In this document: positions 35,023 through 42,859 of the stretch, in pieces
How positions within the stretch are numbered: the stretch's first letter is position 1
Layout: the number at the start of each line of letters is the position of its first letter
NCBI GenBank assembly: GCA_002402105.1
Contig: NVVD01000002.1
Location: forward strand, 28,680-92,679
DNA: 64,000 nucleotides
Direction: 5' to 3'
Origin: Candidatus Cloacimonadota bacterium
Lineage (GTDB): Bacteria; Muiribacteriota; UBA6191
Translations under genes and position numbers: made by a program
Notes under the pieces: model-generated
Seen by the model: only the letters and a program-made list of their open reading frames with translations
What the model was told of the DNA's origin: nothing
The model's database searches: none

Positions 35023-37167
35023 ATTACTGTTCGATTAAAATTAGGTGGTGCAAAAAAAGCACCAGATTATATAGAAAAAGAGTTTTTTATAACAGATAAC
35101 TTCTTAGAAAATGGCTTTGTACAAATAGACTATACAATGAAAAAGTTTGTATCTTTTTTTAAAGACTTTGAAGAGGTTGTATTTATTGTAAATGGTCATG
35201 TATTACAAGGTACTTATCGAAAAGGAAACTCATACTTTATTTCTCTTGAACTAAAGGACTTGTGTTTATACTTAAACTTAAGTATTGGTGAAAAAATAGT
35301 TTTTAAGAAAAAAAACTCAAGCTTTCGTGATATAGAGGTTATTTTTCCTATTCAATATTTAGATAAGTTAAAAGGTTTAGAGTTTTTGGATAAAATGCGC
35401 TCTATTCCTCATTTAGAGCTAGATTTTCCATCTGTAACTTCTAAAGAAATTAACTATAGAATAAAAGAATCTTTTTTTAGAGAAAACCCACCACAAATTA
35501 GCAATGAAGACGTTTTAAACGGAATAAAAGAATACGAACTAATAGACTCTTTGCAAAAGACAGAGCTAATTTGTTTAAAAGATACTAAAAATGTAAATCA
35601 TTACCCACATCAAATTGAAACTGTTAGACGAGTATTATTTGAGTGTAGAGGTCGGGCAATTTTAGCTGATGAAGTAGGTATGGGAAAAACCATAGAAGCA
35701 GGTTTAACCATCAAAGAATATATTCTTAGAAATGAGGTTAAATCTGTTTTGATTTTGACTCCTGCTTCTTTGACGACCCAATGGCAAGAAGAAATGGAGA
35801 CAAAATTTGACTTTATTTTTCATACTGCCACTAGCCCTGACGAAATTAAAGAAACTGACTTTTTAATAATGAGCTTAGATACAGCTAAAAGCAGAAAATT
35901 TAGAGAAAGCTTTTTTAGTAGATACTTTGATATTGTAATTATTGATGAAGCCCATAAATTAAAAAATAGAAAAACCTTGAATCACAGATTTGTAAAGGGT
36001 ATTAATTCTAAGTATTTGTTGTTGTTAACTGCAACTCCGATTCAAAATGATTTAGTAGAATTATATAACTTGATTCATTTAATTGCACCAGGTGCTTTAG
36101 GTACATTACAAACCTTTAGAAAAGCTTATATTAATCCATTAAATAAACGTATGCCCATGAACTCTCAAGAGTTAAAAGATAAATTAGCTCCCTACTTGAT
36201 TAGACATACTCGTGCTGAAACAAAATTAAAACTTCCAGATAGAAAAGTAATATTAAAAGAAATATTTTTAGAGGGTCCAGAAAAAGAAGTTTATGCTTTA
36301 TTAACTCAATTTGTTCAAGAGTATTATTATCGTTTAGGTCAGCAACAAAGAGGTTTAAATCAATTGACTTTAATGCTTCTTCAAAAGTTAATAACTTCTT
36401 CTCCACTAGCTATGAAAGTTTCTGTAGAAAATTTATTAGAAAAGGGTGGTTTAGCTAAAGACATAGAAGACCGCTTTCACAAAATAATAAAACTTTGCGA
36501 TCAGGTTAAAGTTCCTGCCAAATTTAAAACAGTTTTGAATCTAGTTTTAAATGAGCTAAAGGGTGAAAAAATTGTTATTTTTACTCAATTTCGATCAACT
36601 CAAAATCAGTTGGCAAAAACATTAGAAAATAACGGAGTCGGTGTAGTTTGCTTTCATGGAGAAATGTCGTTAAAGCAAAAAAATAAAGCGATTATTAAAT
36701 TTAGAGATGAAGTAACAATTTTATTAAGTACAGATGCTGGTGCTGAAGGTAGAAACCTGCAATTTGCTCACTATATGATTAATTTTGACTTACCATGGAA
36801 TCCAATGAAGGTCGAACAAAGAATCGGTAGAATTCACAGAATGGGACAGACTCACGAAGTTTTTATTCTAAATCTTTGTACTGTTGGTACAATTGAAGAG
36901 CATATTGTAAATCTGTTATCTAGAAAAATTCGCCTGTTTGAAAGAATTGTTGGTGAATTAGAAATGATTGTGGGTTATTTATCAAGCGATCTAAAAGAGC
37001 TAGAGTCGCTAGATAGAAAAATTATGGACATTATTGTTAAGTATAAACATCCAGAAGAGCAAAGCCAGCAGATTGATCATCTAGGAAACTTTTTTACGAA
37101 TGCTGGAAATAAATACGAAGAAGCAAAAGAAGTTCAAGAATATGTTTTTGGAGGGGATAAATCATGA
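35023..37167 (+). CDS. SNF2/RapA-like helicase (probable ATT start)
   Basis: A Swi2/Snf2 ATPase like RapA/HepA. It has ADEVGMGKTIEAGL (Walker A), LILTPASL, IIDEAHKLKN (Walker B), LLTATPIQNDLVELYNLI, and in the second RecA lobe STDAGAEGRNLQ and QRIGRIHRMGQ (arginine fingers), all intact. It probably remodels RNA polymerase or DNA-protein complexes. ATG 35137 (676 aa) has no ribosome site, while the frame stays open and protein-like for 38 codons upstream (VRLKLGGAKKAPDY...) to ATT 35023, which has AGGGG 6 nt before it. No ATG, GTG or TTG exists in between. I therefore propose a 714-aa product with a rare ATT start. It overlaps the next gene by 4 nt. Confidence 0.8.
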   Translation: MTVRLKLGGAKKAPDYIEKEFFITDNFLENGFVQIDYTMKKFVSFFKDFEEVVFIVNGHVLQGTYRKGNSYFISLELKDLCLYLNLSIGEKIVFKKKNSSFRDIEVIFPIQYLDKLKGLEFLDKMRSIPHLELDFPSVTSKEINYRIKESFFRENPPQISNEDVLNGIKEYELIDSLQKTELICLKDTKNVNHYPHQIETVRRVLFECRGRAILADEVGMGKTIEAGLTIKEYILRNEVKSVLILTPASLTTQWQEEMETKFDFIFHTATSPDEIKETDFLIMSLDTAKSRKFRESFFSRYFDIVIIDEAHKLKNRKTLNHRFVKGINSKYLLLLTATPIQNDLVELYNLIHLIAPGALGTLQTFRKAYINPLNKRMPMNSQELKDKLAPYLIRHTRAETKLKLPDRKVILKEIFLEGPEKEVYALLTQFVQEYYYRLGQQQRGLNQLTLMLLQKLITSSPLAMKVSVENLLEKGGLAKDIEDRFHKIIKLCDQVKVPAKFKTVLNLVLNELKGEKIVIFTQFRSTQNQLAKTLENNGVGVVCFHGEMSLKQKNKAIIKFRDEVTILLSTDAGAEGRNLQFAHYMINFDLPWNPMKVEQRIGRIHRMGQTHEVFILNLCTVGTIEEHIVNLLSRKIRLFERIVGELEMIVGYLSSDLKELESLDRKIMDIIVKYKHPEEQSQQIDHLGNFFTNAGNKYEEAKEVQEYVFGGDKS

Positions 37168-37784
37168 GTTTAATTCAAGATTTATATAAAGATTATTCAG
37201 AAACAGGAGAGTTTTCTTGGCAAAAACTATGGAATGATTCTAGTGATTTGTATTTTCATAAACTCCAAGGGCAGATACTAAAGTATAAGGGTGATTTTGA
37301 GGGTTCATTTGTTGTTTGTTTACTTGAATATACTCAGCCAATAAGGTTGAAACAGATGATTTTGTTTGTTGAAAAAGATGGAGTCATAGAAACTTGCGAA
37401 AACCCTGTAAAATTTCTAGAAAACTTAGTTTTAGATGTCTCTATAAAAGAAAACTTTGATGATGCTTATTTTTTTTCAAAATTTAAAAAACCATTAGGTT
37501 CTTGGATTAACTTTCAGGTAGAAAGTAGAGAAGCCGAATTAAAAGTTAGGCTTGATGATGATATTGAAAGATTGAATATGTATTTCAAAGATACTTATCA
37601 AGAGCTAGATCAAAAAAGGCGTGCAGTATATTTTCATAACTATTACTTTGAAAAAGAGCAGCAGATTAAAGTTGAAATGGAGCGTATGGAGTCAGAGTTA
37701 AAGGCTCAAAAAGCATTATTATTGGCAAAATATCAAGCAATTTGGAAATTAGACTGTCTCATAAAAGGGATAATCAAAAAGTGA
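37164..37784 (+). CDS. Helicase-associated protein with C-terminal coiled coil
   Basis: 206 aa. The N-terminal 120 residues are mixed alpha/beta, and from about 125 to 195 there is a charged coiled coil. Start and stop overlap both neighbours by 4 nt (ATGA and GTGA), so it is tightly coupled to the RapA-like helicase. RapA and related Snf2 proteins carry C-terminal helical extensions, and this may be such a part encoded separately. That is inference from context only. No known motif. Confidence 0.6.
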   Translation: MSLIQDLYKDYSETGEFSWQKLWNDSSDLYFHKLQGQILKYKGDFEGSFVVCLLEYTQPIRLKQMILFVEKDGVIETCENPVKFLENLVLDVSIKENFDDAYFFSKFKKPLGSWINFQVESREAELKVRLDDDIERLNMYFKDTYQELDQKRRAVYFHNYYFEKEQQIKVEMERMESELKAQKALLLAKYQAIWKLDCLIKGIIKK

Positions 37785-38782
37785 AAAATATTGTAGTAGG
37801 AATTTTTTCTATTATTCTTGTTTTGGTTTGTGTTTATCTGTATTTGATTTCTCCTTCATCAATGGAAAAAAAAGCAGATAAATTTTATCAAGACTCAAAA
37901 TATGAAGATGCGGCTCACTTTTATCAATTAGCATTTACAGAAGGTAATATTTCTTTTAAAAAAGAAAGGATTTTATTTAAATTGGGGAACTCTTATCGCT
38001 TGTCTGGTGAAACAGATAGATCTTTTGATTTTTATTTTATGGTTTTACAGGAAAATAAGTCTTCTGTTTATAAATCTCGCATTCAAGAGTTTTTAAGAGG
38101 AGAAAATGAAGGCTCTTTTCAATTAGATGTAGCGAGTCAAAATATTGAGGTTGATTTAAGTTTTTTAAATTCTACGACTGAACTTTCTTTGAAGGGAACT
38201 TTAGATAAAAGAGACGAAATTTATAAAGTTTTACTGCTAGCTATTTCAAATGATAATGCTAACTTAAGCTATCAATTAAAGGATATATATCGTGCTTTTA
38301 AAAAACTTCAATTGAAAGTTAAAGAAAAAAAAATTGAGGCAGCAGTCAAGATTAGTATAAAGAAAAGTATCAAAGATAAAAGAGAAATGCTTTTGATCGG
38401 TTTAGAGGATACTTTAAAAGTAGAACTCAAACAGATGCGTTCAAATTACAAGTTAATTATACATCAACTAGAAAGTGGAAATGATATTGTTACTCTTAAA
38501 AATGATATATTTCCTCAAGCTATTTATGTGTCCTTTAGTCAGGAATATGCTTCTATGGGATCTGATAACTTTTTAACTTTTTTAGAACGTTTGTATGATT
38601 CTCATGAAAATGCCAAAATTTTTTTAATGATTGACGATAGTAATAAAGAAGGACTATCTGAAATATTAGATTCATGGGATAAAGACGGACTTTATACTTT
38701 AGTATTTCAGGATCAGGATGAACTGGTGTCCAAGATAAAAGAAAGTTTGAAGGCTCGGTTTATATGGCAATCGAATGGTTAA
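37781..38782 (+). CDS. Membrane-anchored TPR-like protein
   Basis: 333 aa from GTG 37781, which overlaps the previous stop as GTGA and has AAGGGA upstream. An in-frame TTG at 37742 is less likely because it would put 13 charged residues before the membrane helix. One N-terminal helix (about 3-22), a TPR pair at about 30-95 (ADKFYQDSKYEDAAHFYQLAF), then a largely alpha/beta domain ending FMVVLQ-type strands. It overlaps the next gene by 19 nt. Function unknown. Confidence 0.65.
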   Translation: MKNIVVGIFSIILVLVCVYLYLISPSSMEKKADKFYQDSKYEDAAHFYQLAFTEGNISFKKERILFKLGNSYRLSGETDRSFDFYFMVLQENKSSVYKSRIQEFLRGENEGSFQLDVASQNIEVDLSFLNSTTELSLKGTLDKRDEIYKVLLLAISNDNANLSYQLKDIYRAFKKLQLKVKEKKIEAAVKISIKKSIKDKREMLLIGLEDTLKVELKQMRSNYKLIIHQLESGNDIVTLKNDIFPQAIYVSFSQEYASMGSDNFLTFLERLYDSHENAKIFLMIDDSNKEGLSEILDSWDKDGLYTLVFQDQDELVSKIKESLKARFIWQSNG

Positions 38783-40005
38783 ATGACATTCCAAGTGTAA
38801 AAAAAGTGTGGGAAGAAGAAGAGACTTCTTTTCGTTTGCATGCAATTCACTCCTTATATATGATGTTGAGCAAAGAAGCGGCTTCTGAATTAGAGGTTAT
38901 GCATCCTACTGCAGTTCAGCATGAAAAATATTTTGTAGAAAAAGCTAAAGAGAATATCGAAAAATATTTACAACATGGTAAAGTTCCTCTGGAAATTGAA
39001 AGAAGTCGTAAGCGTATAAATCAATTAGCCGAAGTAAAAAAGCGTAGGGAAGAGATTCCTAGAGATCCGATGCTTGATAAGGCTAATTTAGATGGTTTAG
39101 AAGATTCATTGAAGAGGGAATCATCGTATAAAGATGATAGTGTACCTTCTTTAGTACATCATGAAGAAAAACTTAGTCCAGTTTCTGATGAATATAGTTT
39201 AGATGACTCATACGATGCTTCTATAGGTTCTTATGAAAAGTCAGAGCAAGAGGTTTTATACGACGACTCTAATGCATATGAAGAAATATTAACGCAAGAG
39301 CCTGAGGTACAAGCAGAATATGATGATTTGTTGTCACCTATGGATGATGCTTCTGGTGAATACGATGATTTGTTACCTCCTATGAATGATGTTTCTGGTG
39401 AATATGATGATTTGTTACCACCTATGAATGATGGTTATGATGATTTATTACCTCCTCTGAATGAAGTTTCTGATGGTTATGATGATTTATTACCCCCTGT
39501 GAATGAAGTTTCTGGTGGTTATGATGATTTGTTACCACCTATGAACGATGGTTATGATGATTTATTACCTCCTGTAAATGAAGTTTCTGATGGTTATGAT
39601 GATTTATTACCTCCTGTAAATGAAGTTTCTGATGATTATGATGATTTATTACCTCCTGTGAATGAAGTTTCTGATGGTTATGATGATTTGTTACCTCCTG
39701 TGAATGAAGCTTCTGATGGTTATGATGATTTATTACCTCCTGTGAGTGATGCTTCGAGTGAATATGATGATTTATTGCCTCCTATGAATGATGCTTCGAG
39801 TGAATATGATGATTTATTGCCTCCTATGAATGATGCTTCTAGTGGTTATGATGATTTATTACCTCCTATGAATAATACCTCTAGTGGTTATGATGACTTA
39901 TTACCTCCTATGAATAATACTTCTAGCGAATATGATGATTTATTGCCTCCACTATCTGGTGGTGACGAATTTGATGATTTACTTCCTCCATTAAAGAAAG
40001 ATTAG
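38764..40005 (+). CDS. Acidic disordered protein with ~17 tandem YDDLLPP repeats
   Basis: 413 aa. Residues 1-110 are helical and basic-acidic mixed, and 110-185 are Asp/Glu/Ser-rich. From 186 to the end there are 17 units of mostly 14 residues (consensus Y-D-D-L-L-P-P-M/V-N-D/E-x-S-x-G/E), two shortened to 11, the last beginning FDDLLPP. The tail is expected to be disordered with a regularly repeated acidic-aromatic short linear motif, suiting multivalent binding. No signal peptide or membrane helix. Start and end are tightly packed with neighbours (19-nt overlap upstream, 4-nt gap downstream). I know no family. Confidence 0.75.
   Translation: MAIEWLNDIPSVKKVWEEEETSFRLHAIHSLYMMLSKEAASELEVMHPTAVQHEKYFVEKAKENIEKYLQHGKVPLEIERSRKRINQLAEVKKRREEIPRDPMLDKANLDGLEDSLKRESSYKDDSVPSLVHHEEKLSPVSDEYSLDDSYDASIGSYEKSEQEVLYDDSNAYEEILTQEPEVQAEYDDLLSPMDDASGEYDDLLPPMNDVSGEYDDLLPPMNDGYDDLLPPLNEVSDGYDDLLPPVNEVSGGYDDLLPPMNDGYDDLLPPVNEVSDGYDDLLPPVNEVSDDYDDLLPPVNEVSDGYDDLLPPVNEASDGYDDLLPPVSDASSEYDDLLPPMNDASSEYDDLLPPMNDASSGYDDLLPPMNNTSSGYDDLLPPMNNTSSEYDDLLPPLSGGDEFDDLLPPLKKD
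39319..40002 (+). repeat. In-frame tandem repeats of 42 bp (two units of 33 bp)
   Basis: The DNA encoding the YDDLLPP units repeats the core tatgatgatttattacctcc with high identity. The nearly identical middle copies (about 39545-39760) suggest recent duplication. Because units are multiples of three, length changes keep the frame. It is coding, not a CRISPR array. Confidence 0.9.
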
Positions 40006-40009
40006 TTAA

Positions 40010-41191
40010 ATGCAGAATTCTATTTTTGTAATAATTTTATCTTTTATTTTAGTTACGAGTAGTTTTGGAGCTGACTTAAGTTTTTGGCTTGAGATGTCAA
40101 AGTCTCATAAAGACGCACGAGAATACAATTTAGAACAGGCTGCTTTGAAAAAAATTCAAGCTATAGACCCAAAAAATGAATATGCAATACGTCGCTTAAA
40201 ACTATTAAAAAAGAAGTTATCAGCGGACAACTATAAACAAAGTAGAAGAGAATCAGAGTTATCCGCTCTTTTAGAAGAAAATGATGAAGAAAAAGAAGTT
40301 GTAAAAAAAACTTCAAAAGTATTTAAAGATCCTCATGAAGAAGCTCGATTTCTAGAAAAGATGTTTCAAGAAGATAAATTATCAAATCAGCAAAGGAGGG
40401 ATATTAAAAAAAAACTTGGTAAATATTATTTTTATAGAGGAATTGAAGCTACAAAAAGTGAAAAAGTTAAAATAGCGATAGAATATTTAGAGAAGTCTAT
40501 TTACTATAATAGTGAGTATCAATTAGCTTATTATGAGTTGGGATATTTGTATTTTAAAATAAGAGAACTACAAGCAGGCATTCAAAACTTAGAAAAATTT
40601 GTAGAATTACAAGCTTATGGAATACTAACCAAGACCGTAAAAGGTACTTTATTAGATAAATATATGTCCATTGCTCGTAAAAAGTATTATAGAAAAGATT
40701 TCAAGGGTTGTTTACCTTATTTAGAAAAGATTATTAGGTTAAACAATAGAAGTCCAGATGCAAAACAGGCCTTATTTTATCTGATGAACTTATATTATTA
40801 TCGAGGGATGGATTTTTTAAAATTAGATGATTATGCGGGTGCTAGTGAAAACTTTTATCAAACATTAATGACAGTAAGAGAGCGTCCAAATTTAGATCCA
40901 AGTTTGTTTAAAAAATTGGCTAAAAATGCTGTTGACCCCTTTATAAAGTTAGCTCAAAGATATTTTATTAAAGATAAAAACTATGGTAAATCTTATCAAT
41001 ATTTTGAGTCGGTAACTTGGTTGGTTCCTGGGTCTGCTCAGAGTTTTTTATCAAAAGAATACCTAAAAGAAATTAGAAGATTGAATGGTACTGCTGAAAA
41101 CCCAATTGTATATTTTTCAAACTTCATTGAAGAAGAAAACCAGCGTTTTATGATGGAAGAAAAAAGATTTACTCAAAAAGGTAATAAATAG
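40010..41191 (+). CDS. Exported TPR-repeat protein
   Basis: 393 aa with a cleavable signal peptide (about 1-20, ending SSFGA). It is followed by helical repeats with clear TPRs near 135-195 (YFYRGIEATKSEKVKIAIEYLEKSIYYN; AYYELGYLYFKIRELQAGIQNLEKF, each as a pair of helices) and 225-290. Likely periplasmic or envelope scaffold. It is the fifth gene of the helicase-led run, 4 nt after the YDDLLPP gene and 8 nt before the next. Function unknown. Confidence 0.68.
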   Translation: MQNSIFVIILSFILVTSSFGADLSFWLEMSKSHKDAREYNLEQAALKKIQAIDPKNEYAIRRLKLLKKKLSADNYKQSRRESELSALLEENDEEKEVVKKTSKVFKDPHEEARFLEKMFQEDKLSNQQRRDIKKKLGKYYFYRGIEATKSEKVKIAIEYLEKSIYYNSEYQLAYYELGYLYFKIRELQAGIQNLEKFVELQAYGILTKTVKGTLLDKYMSIARKKYYRKDFKGCLPYLEKIIRLNNRSPDAKQALFYLMNLYYYRGMDFLKLDDYAGASENFYQTLMTVRERPNLDPSLFKKLAKNAVDPFIKLAQRYFIKDKNYGKSYQYFESVTWLVPGSAQSFLSKEYLKEIRRLNGTAENPIVYFSNFIEEENQRFMMEEKRFTQKGNK

Positions 41192-41199
41192 GATTATCT

Positions 41200-41706
41200 A
41201 TGATTAAAGAAAATCCTTCAATTTTTGTAATTGAAAAAAGTAATAAAAGGTTCACTCTTAAAAGAGGAGATTTTTCTGTATTAGAAATAGATAAACAATA
41301 TGGAGAAATACTTTTTGTTGAAAAGGGAATACTTGGTACAAATGATGTGACTCATGTTATTGGAAAAGTAAAAGATGTTATTGTTTTATTATTTGGTAGG
41401 TTTCAATTTTTAGAAATACATCATCATCATGATATGGTAAGTACTCCTATTGGTACGGGAATGGGTATAACTTTAAAAAATGGAAAAACTTTCCTTTTAT
41501 CTAAATGTAATCAATCTCAATTTGATGATATAAGGGTTGTACTATCAGAAACTCTTGGAGATGTAGAGGTTTTTTGTACTGATGATTTGATTATACCTCA
41601 ATCACCAAAAGTAATGATTCAGTATCACCTTCCTTTGGTAGTGCTTGGTATTATAGTAGCTTTTATATTTTTTATTTTCATTAATAAGATTTTACCAATG
41701 AATTAA
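41200..41706 (+). CDS. Tail-anchored protein of unknown function
   Basis: 168 aa. A beta-rich cytosolic domain (1-135) contains an unusual HHHH run (about 74-77). One C-terminal membrane helix follows (about 145-165, PLVVLGIIVAFIFFIFINKIL). The topology suggests a cytosolic domain tethered to the membrane by its C-terminus. It closes the helicase-led operon, as the hairpin at 41727 follows. I recognise no domain. Confidence 0.6.
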   Translation: MIKENPSIFVIEKSNKRFTLKRGDFSVLEIDKQYGEILFVEKGILGTNDVTHVIGKVKDVIVLLFGRFQFLEIHHHHDMVSTPIGTGMGITLKNGKTFLLSKCNQSQFDDIRVVLSETLGDVEVFCTDDLIIPQSPKVMIQYHLPLVVLGIIVAFIFFIFINKILPMN

Positions 41707-41726
41707 ACTTTGATGAAATCAAAATT

Positions 41727-41771
41727 AGAAAGGCTTCTATTTAGATATAAAAGAGGTCTTTCTTTGTTTTT
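41727..41771 (+). terminator. Terminator closing the helicase-led operon
   Basis: AGAAAGGCTTCT (41727-41738) pairs with AGAGGTCTTTCT (41752-41763) through 12 positions, two of them G-T, followed by TTTGTTTTT. The remaining gap to 41896 is AT-rich without other structure. Confidence 0.75.
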
Positions 41772-41896
41772 GAATTGAAAAGTTTTTCATCAAATATCTT
41801 CCTTATGTTTAGTATTAGTAATACAATAAGAAATTAGTTATTATTGGTGAAAAAGTGAACAGATTTTTCTTAATTAGAAATAAAAAAGGAATTTAA

Positions 41897-42859
41897 ATGA
41901 ACTCTAGACAACTTGAAGAAGAGTTTAAAAAAGAAGAAGATGCAATTAATAAAAAAGTTCATCTTGGAGAGCTATCTGCTGATGAAGGTGACTTTTTAGT
42001 TAAACAAGCAAAAGAAAAATCAAAAAGAAGGCTGGCTAGATTAAAAAGACCTAGTAGAACAATTTTCTTTGTGATAGCTCTAATTGCTACCTTATGTTTT
42101 TTATATTCATTTTTTAAACTTTATACAGAGCTTGATAGGTTGTCAATTTCTCATATAGAACTTTATGTTTTAGTATCATCTGTATTTGTATTTTTAATTT
42201 TAGGGCACTTAGAGTTAAACCGACTAGAAAGAATGTTTTCTCGCTTTTTTTCAAAAGCTTATTTAAAGCAAATTTTATATGCTCCTGAAATTGATTTTGA
42301 ATGGGATCAGCGTGAACTAGTACAAGTTAGATTAAATGTAAAAAATCAAATTAATTTATATGCAGGGCTATTAGATGAAGAAGTCTGTGAATTGAACTCT
42401 AATTTGTTAAGTGCTGTGACAACAGTTTTTGATGATGGAAGTGGCTTAATTGAAGAGGTTGCTCTTGGATATTATGTAATCAATTACAGAGGAAGTCATA
42501 ATGTAGAATTAGTGATAACGAAAATAGAAAAATTATTTAGCCTATTACGTATGCATGATGGAGATTGGTTTTCAAAATCGGTTAGAATGGGTGCTAGTGT
42601 TGTAAGTGGAAGACTTTGGTGTGGAACTTTAGGAACAGGTTTTCAAGTTTATCGGACGATGGGGCATAAGGTAAAAACATCTGAGGCTTTGGCCGAGGCA
42701 ACAGGCTGGGAAGAAATTTATTTAGACGAATATTCATTAAATACCATTGATAAAATAGCAATCACAAGTGATAAAGAACCTGTTTTTTTACGTTCTACTA
42801 GTGAGCTAATTTCTGTACATCAATTTATTACTTGGAGAGGTGGAAAAAGTGGCATTTGA
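41897..42859 (+). CDS. Membrane protein with degenerate class III nucleotidyl-cyclase domain
   Basis: 320 aa. A charged N-terminal helix is followed by two membrane helices (about 54-75 and 87-104), then a domain following class III adenylyl/guanylyl cyclases: FSRFFSKAYLKQIL (116-129), a central LLSAVTTVFDDGSGLIEEVALGYYV-like stretch (170-194), and VRMGASVVSGRLWCGTLGTGFQVYRTMGHKV (229-259), the equivalent of the Gly-rich IG..vN.AaRL region. The two metal-binding Asp are replaced (VRLNVKN and LGYYVIN), so it is probably inactive and may bind a nucleotide or partner. It overlaps the HEAT-repeat gene by about 10-20 nt. Confidence 0.65.
   Translation: MNSRQLEEEFKKEEDAINKKVHLGELSADEGDFLVKQAKEKSKRRLARLKRPSRTIFFVIALIATLCFLYSFFKLYTELDRLSISHIELYVLVSSVFVFLILGHLELNRLERMFSRFFSKAYLKQILYAPEIDFEWDQRELVQVRLNVKNQINLYAGLLDEEVCELNSNLLSAVTTVFDDGSGLIEEVALGYYVINYRGSHNVELVITKIEKLFSLLRMHDGDWFSKSVRMGASVVSGRLWCGTLGTGFQVYRTMGHKVKTSEALAEATGWEEIYLDEYSLNTIDKIAITSDKEPVFLRSTSELISVHQFITWRGGKSGI

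Noticed and set aside
39319-40002. CRISPR-like regular repeats
   Set aside because: Units are in frame, contiguous without unique spacers, and encode one repeated peptide. No cas genes are near.
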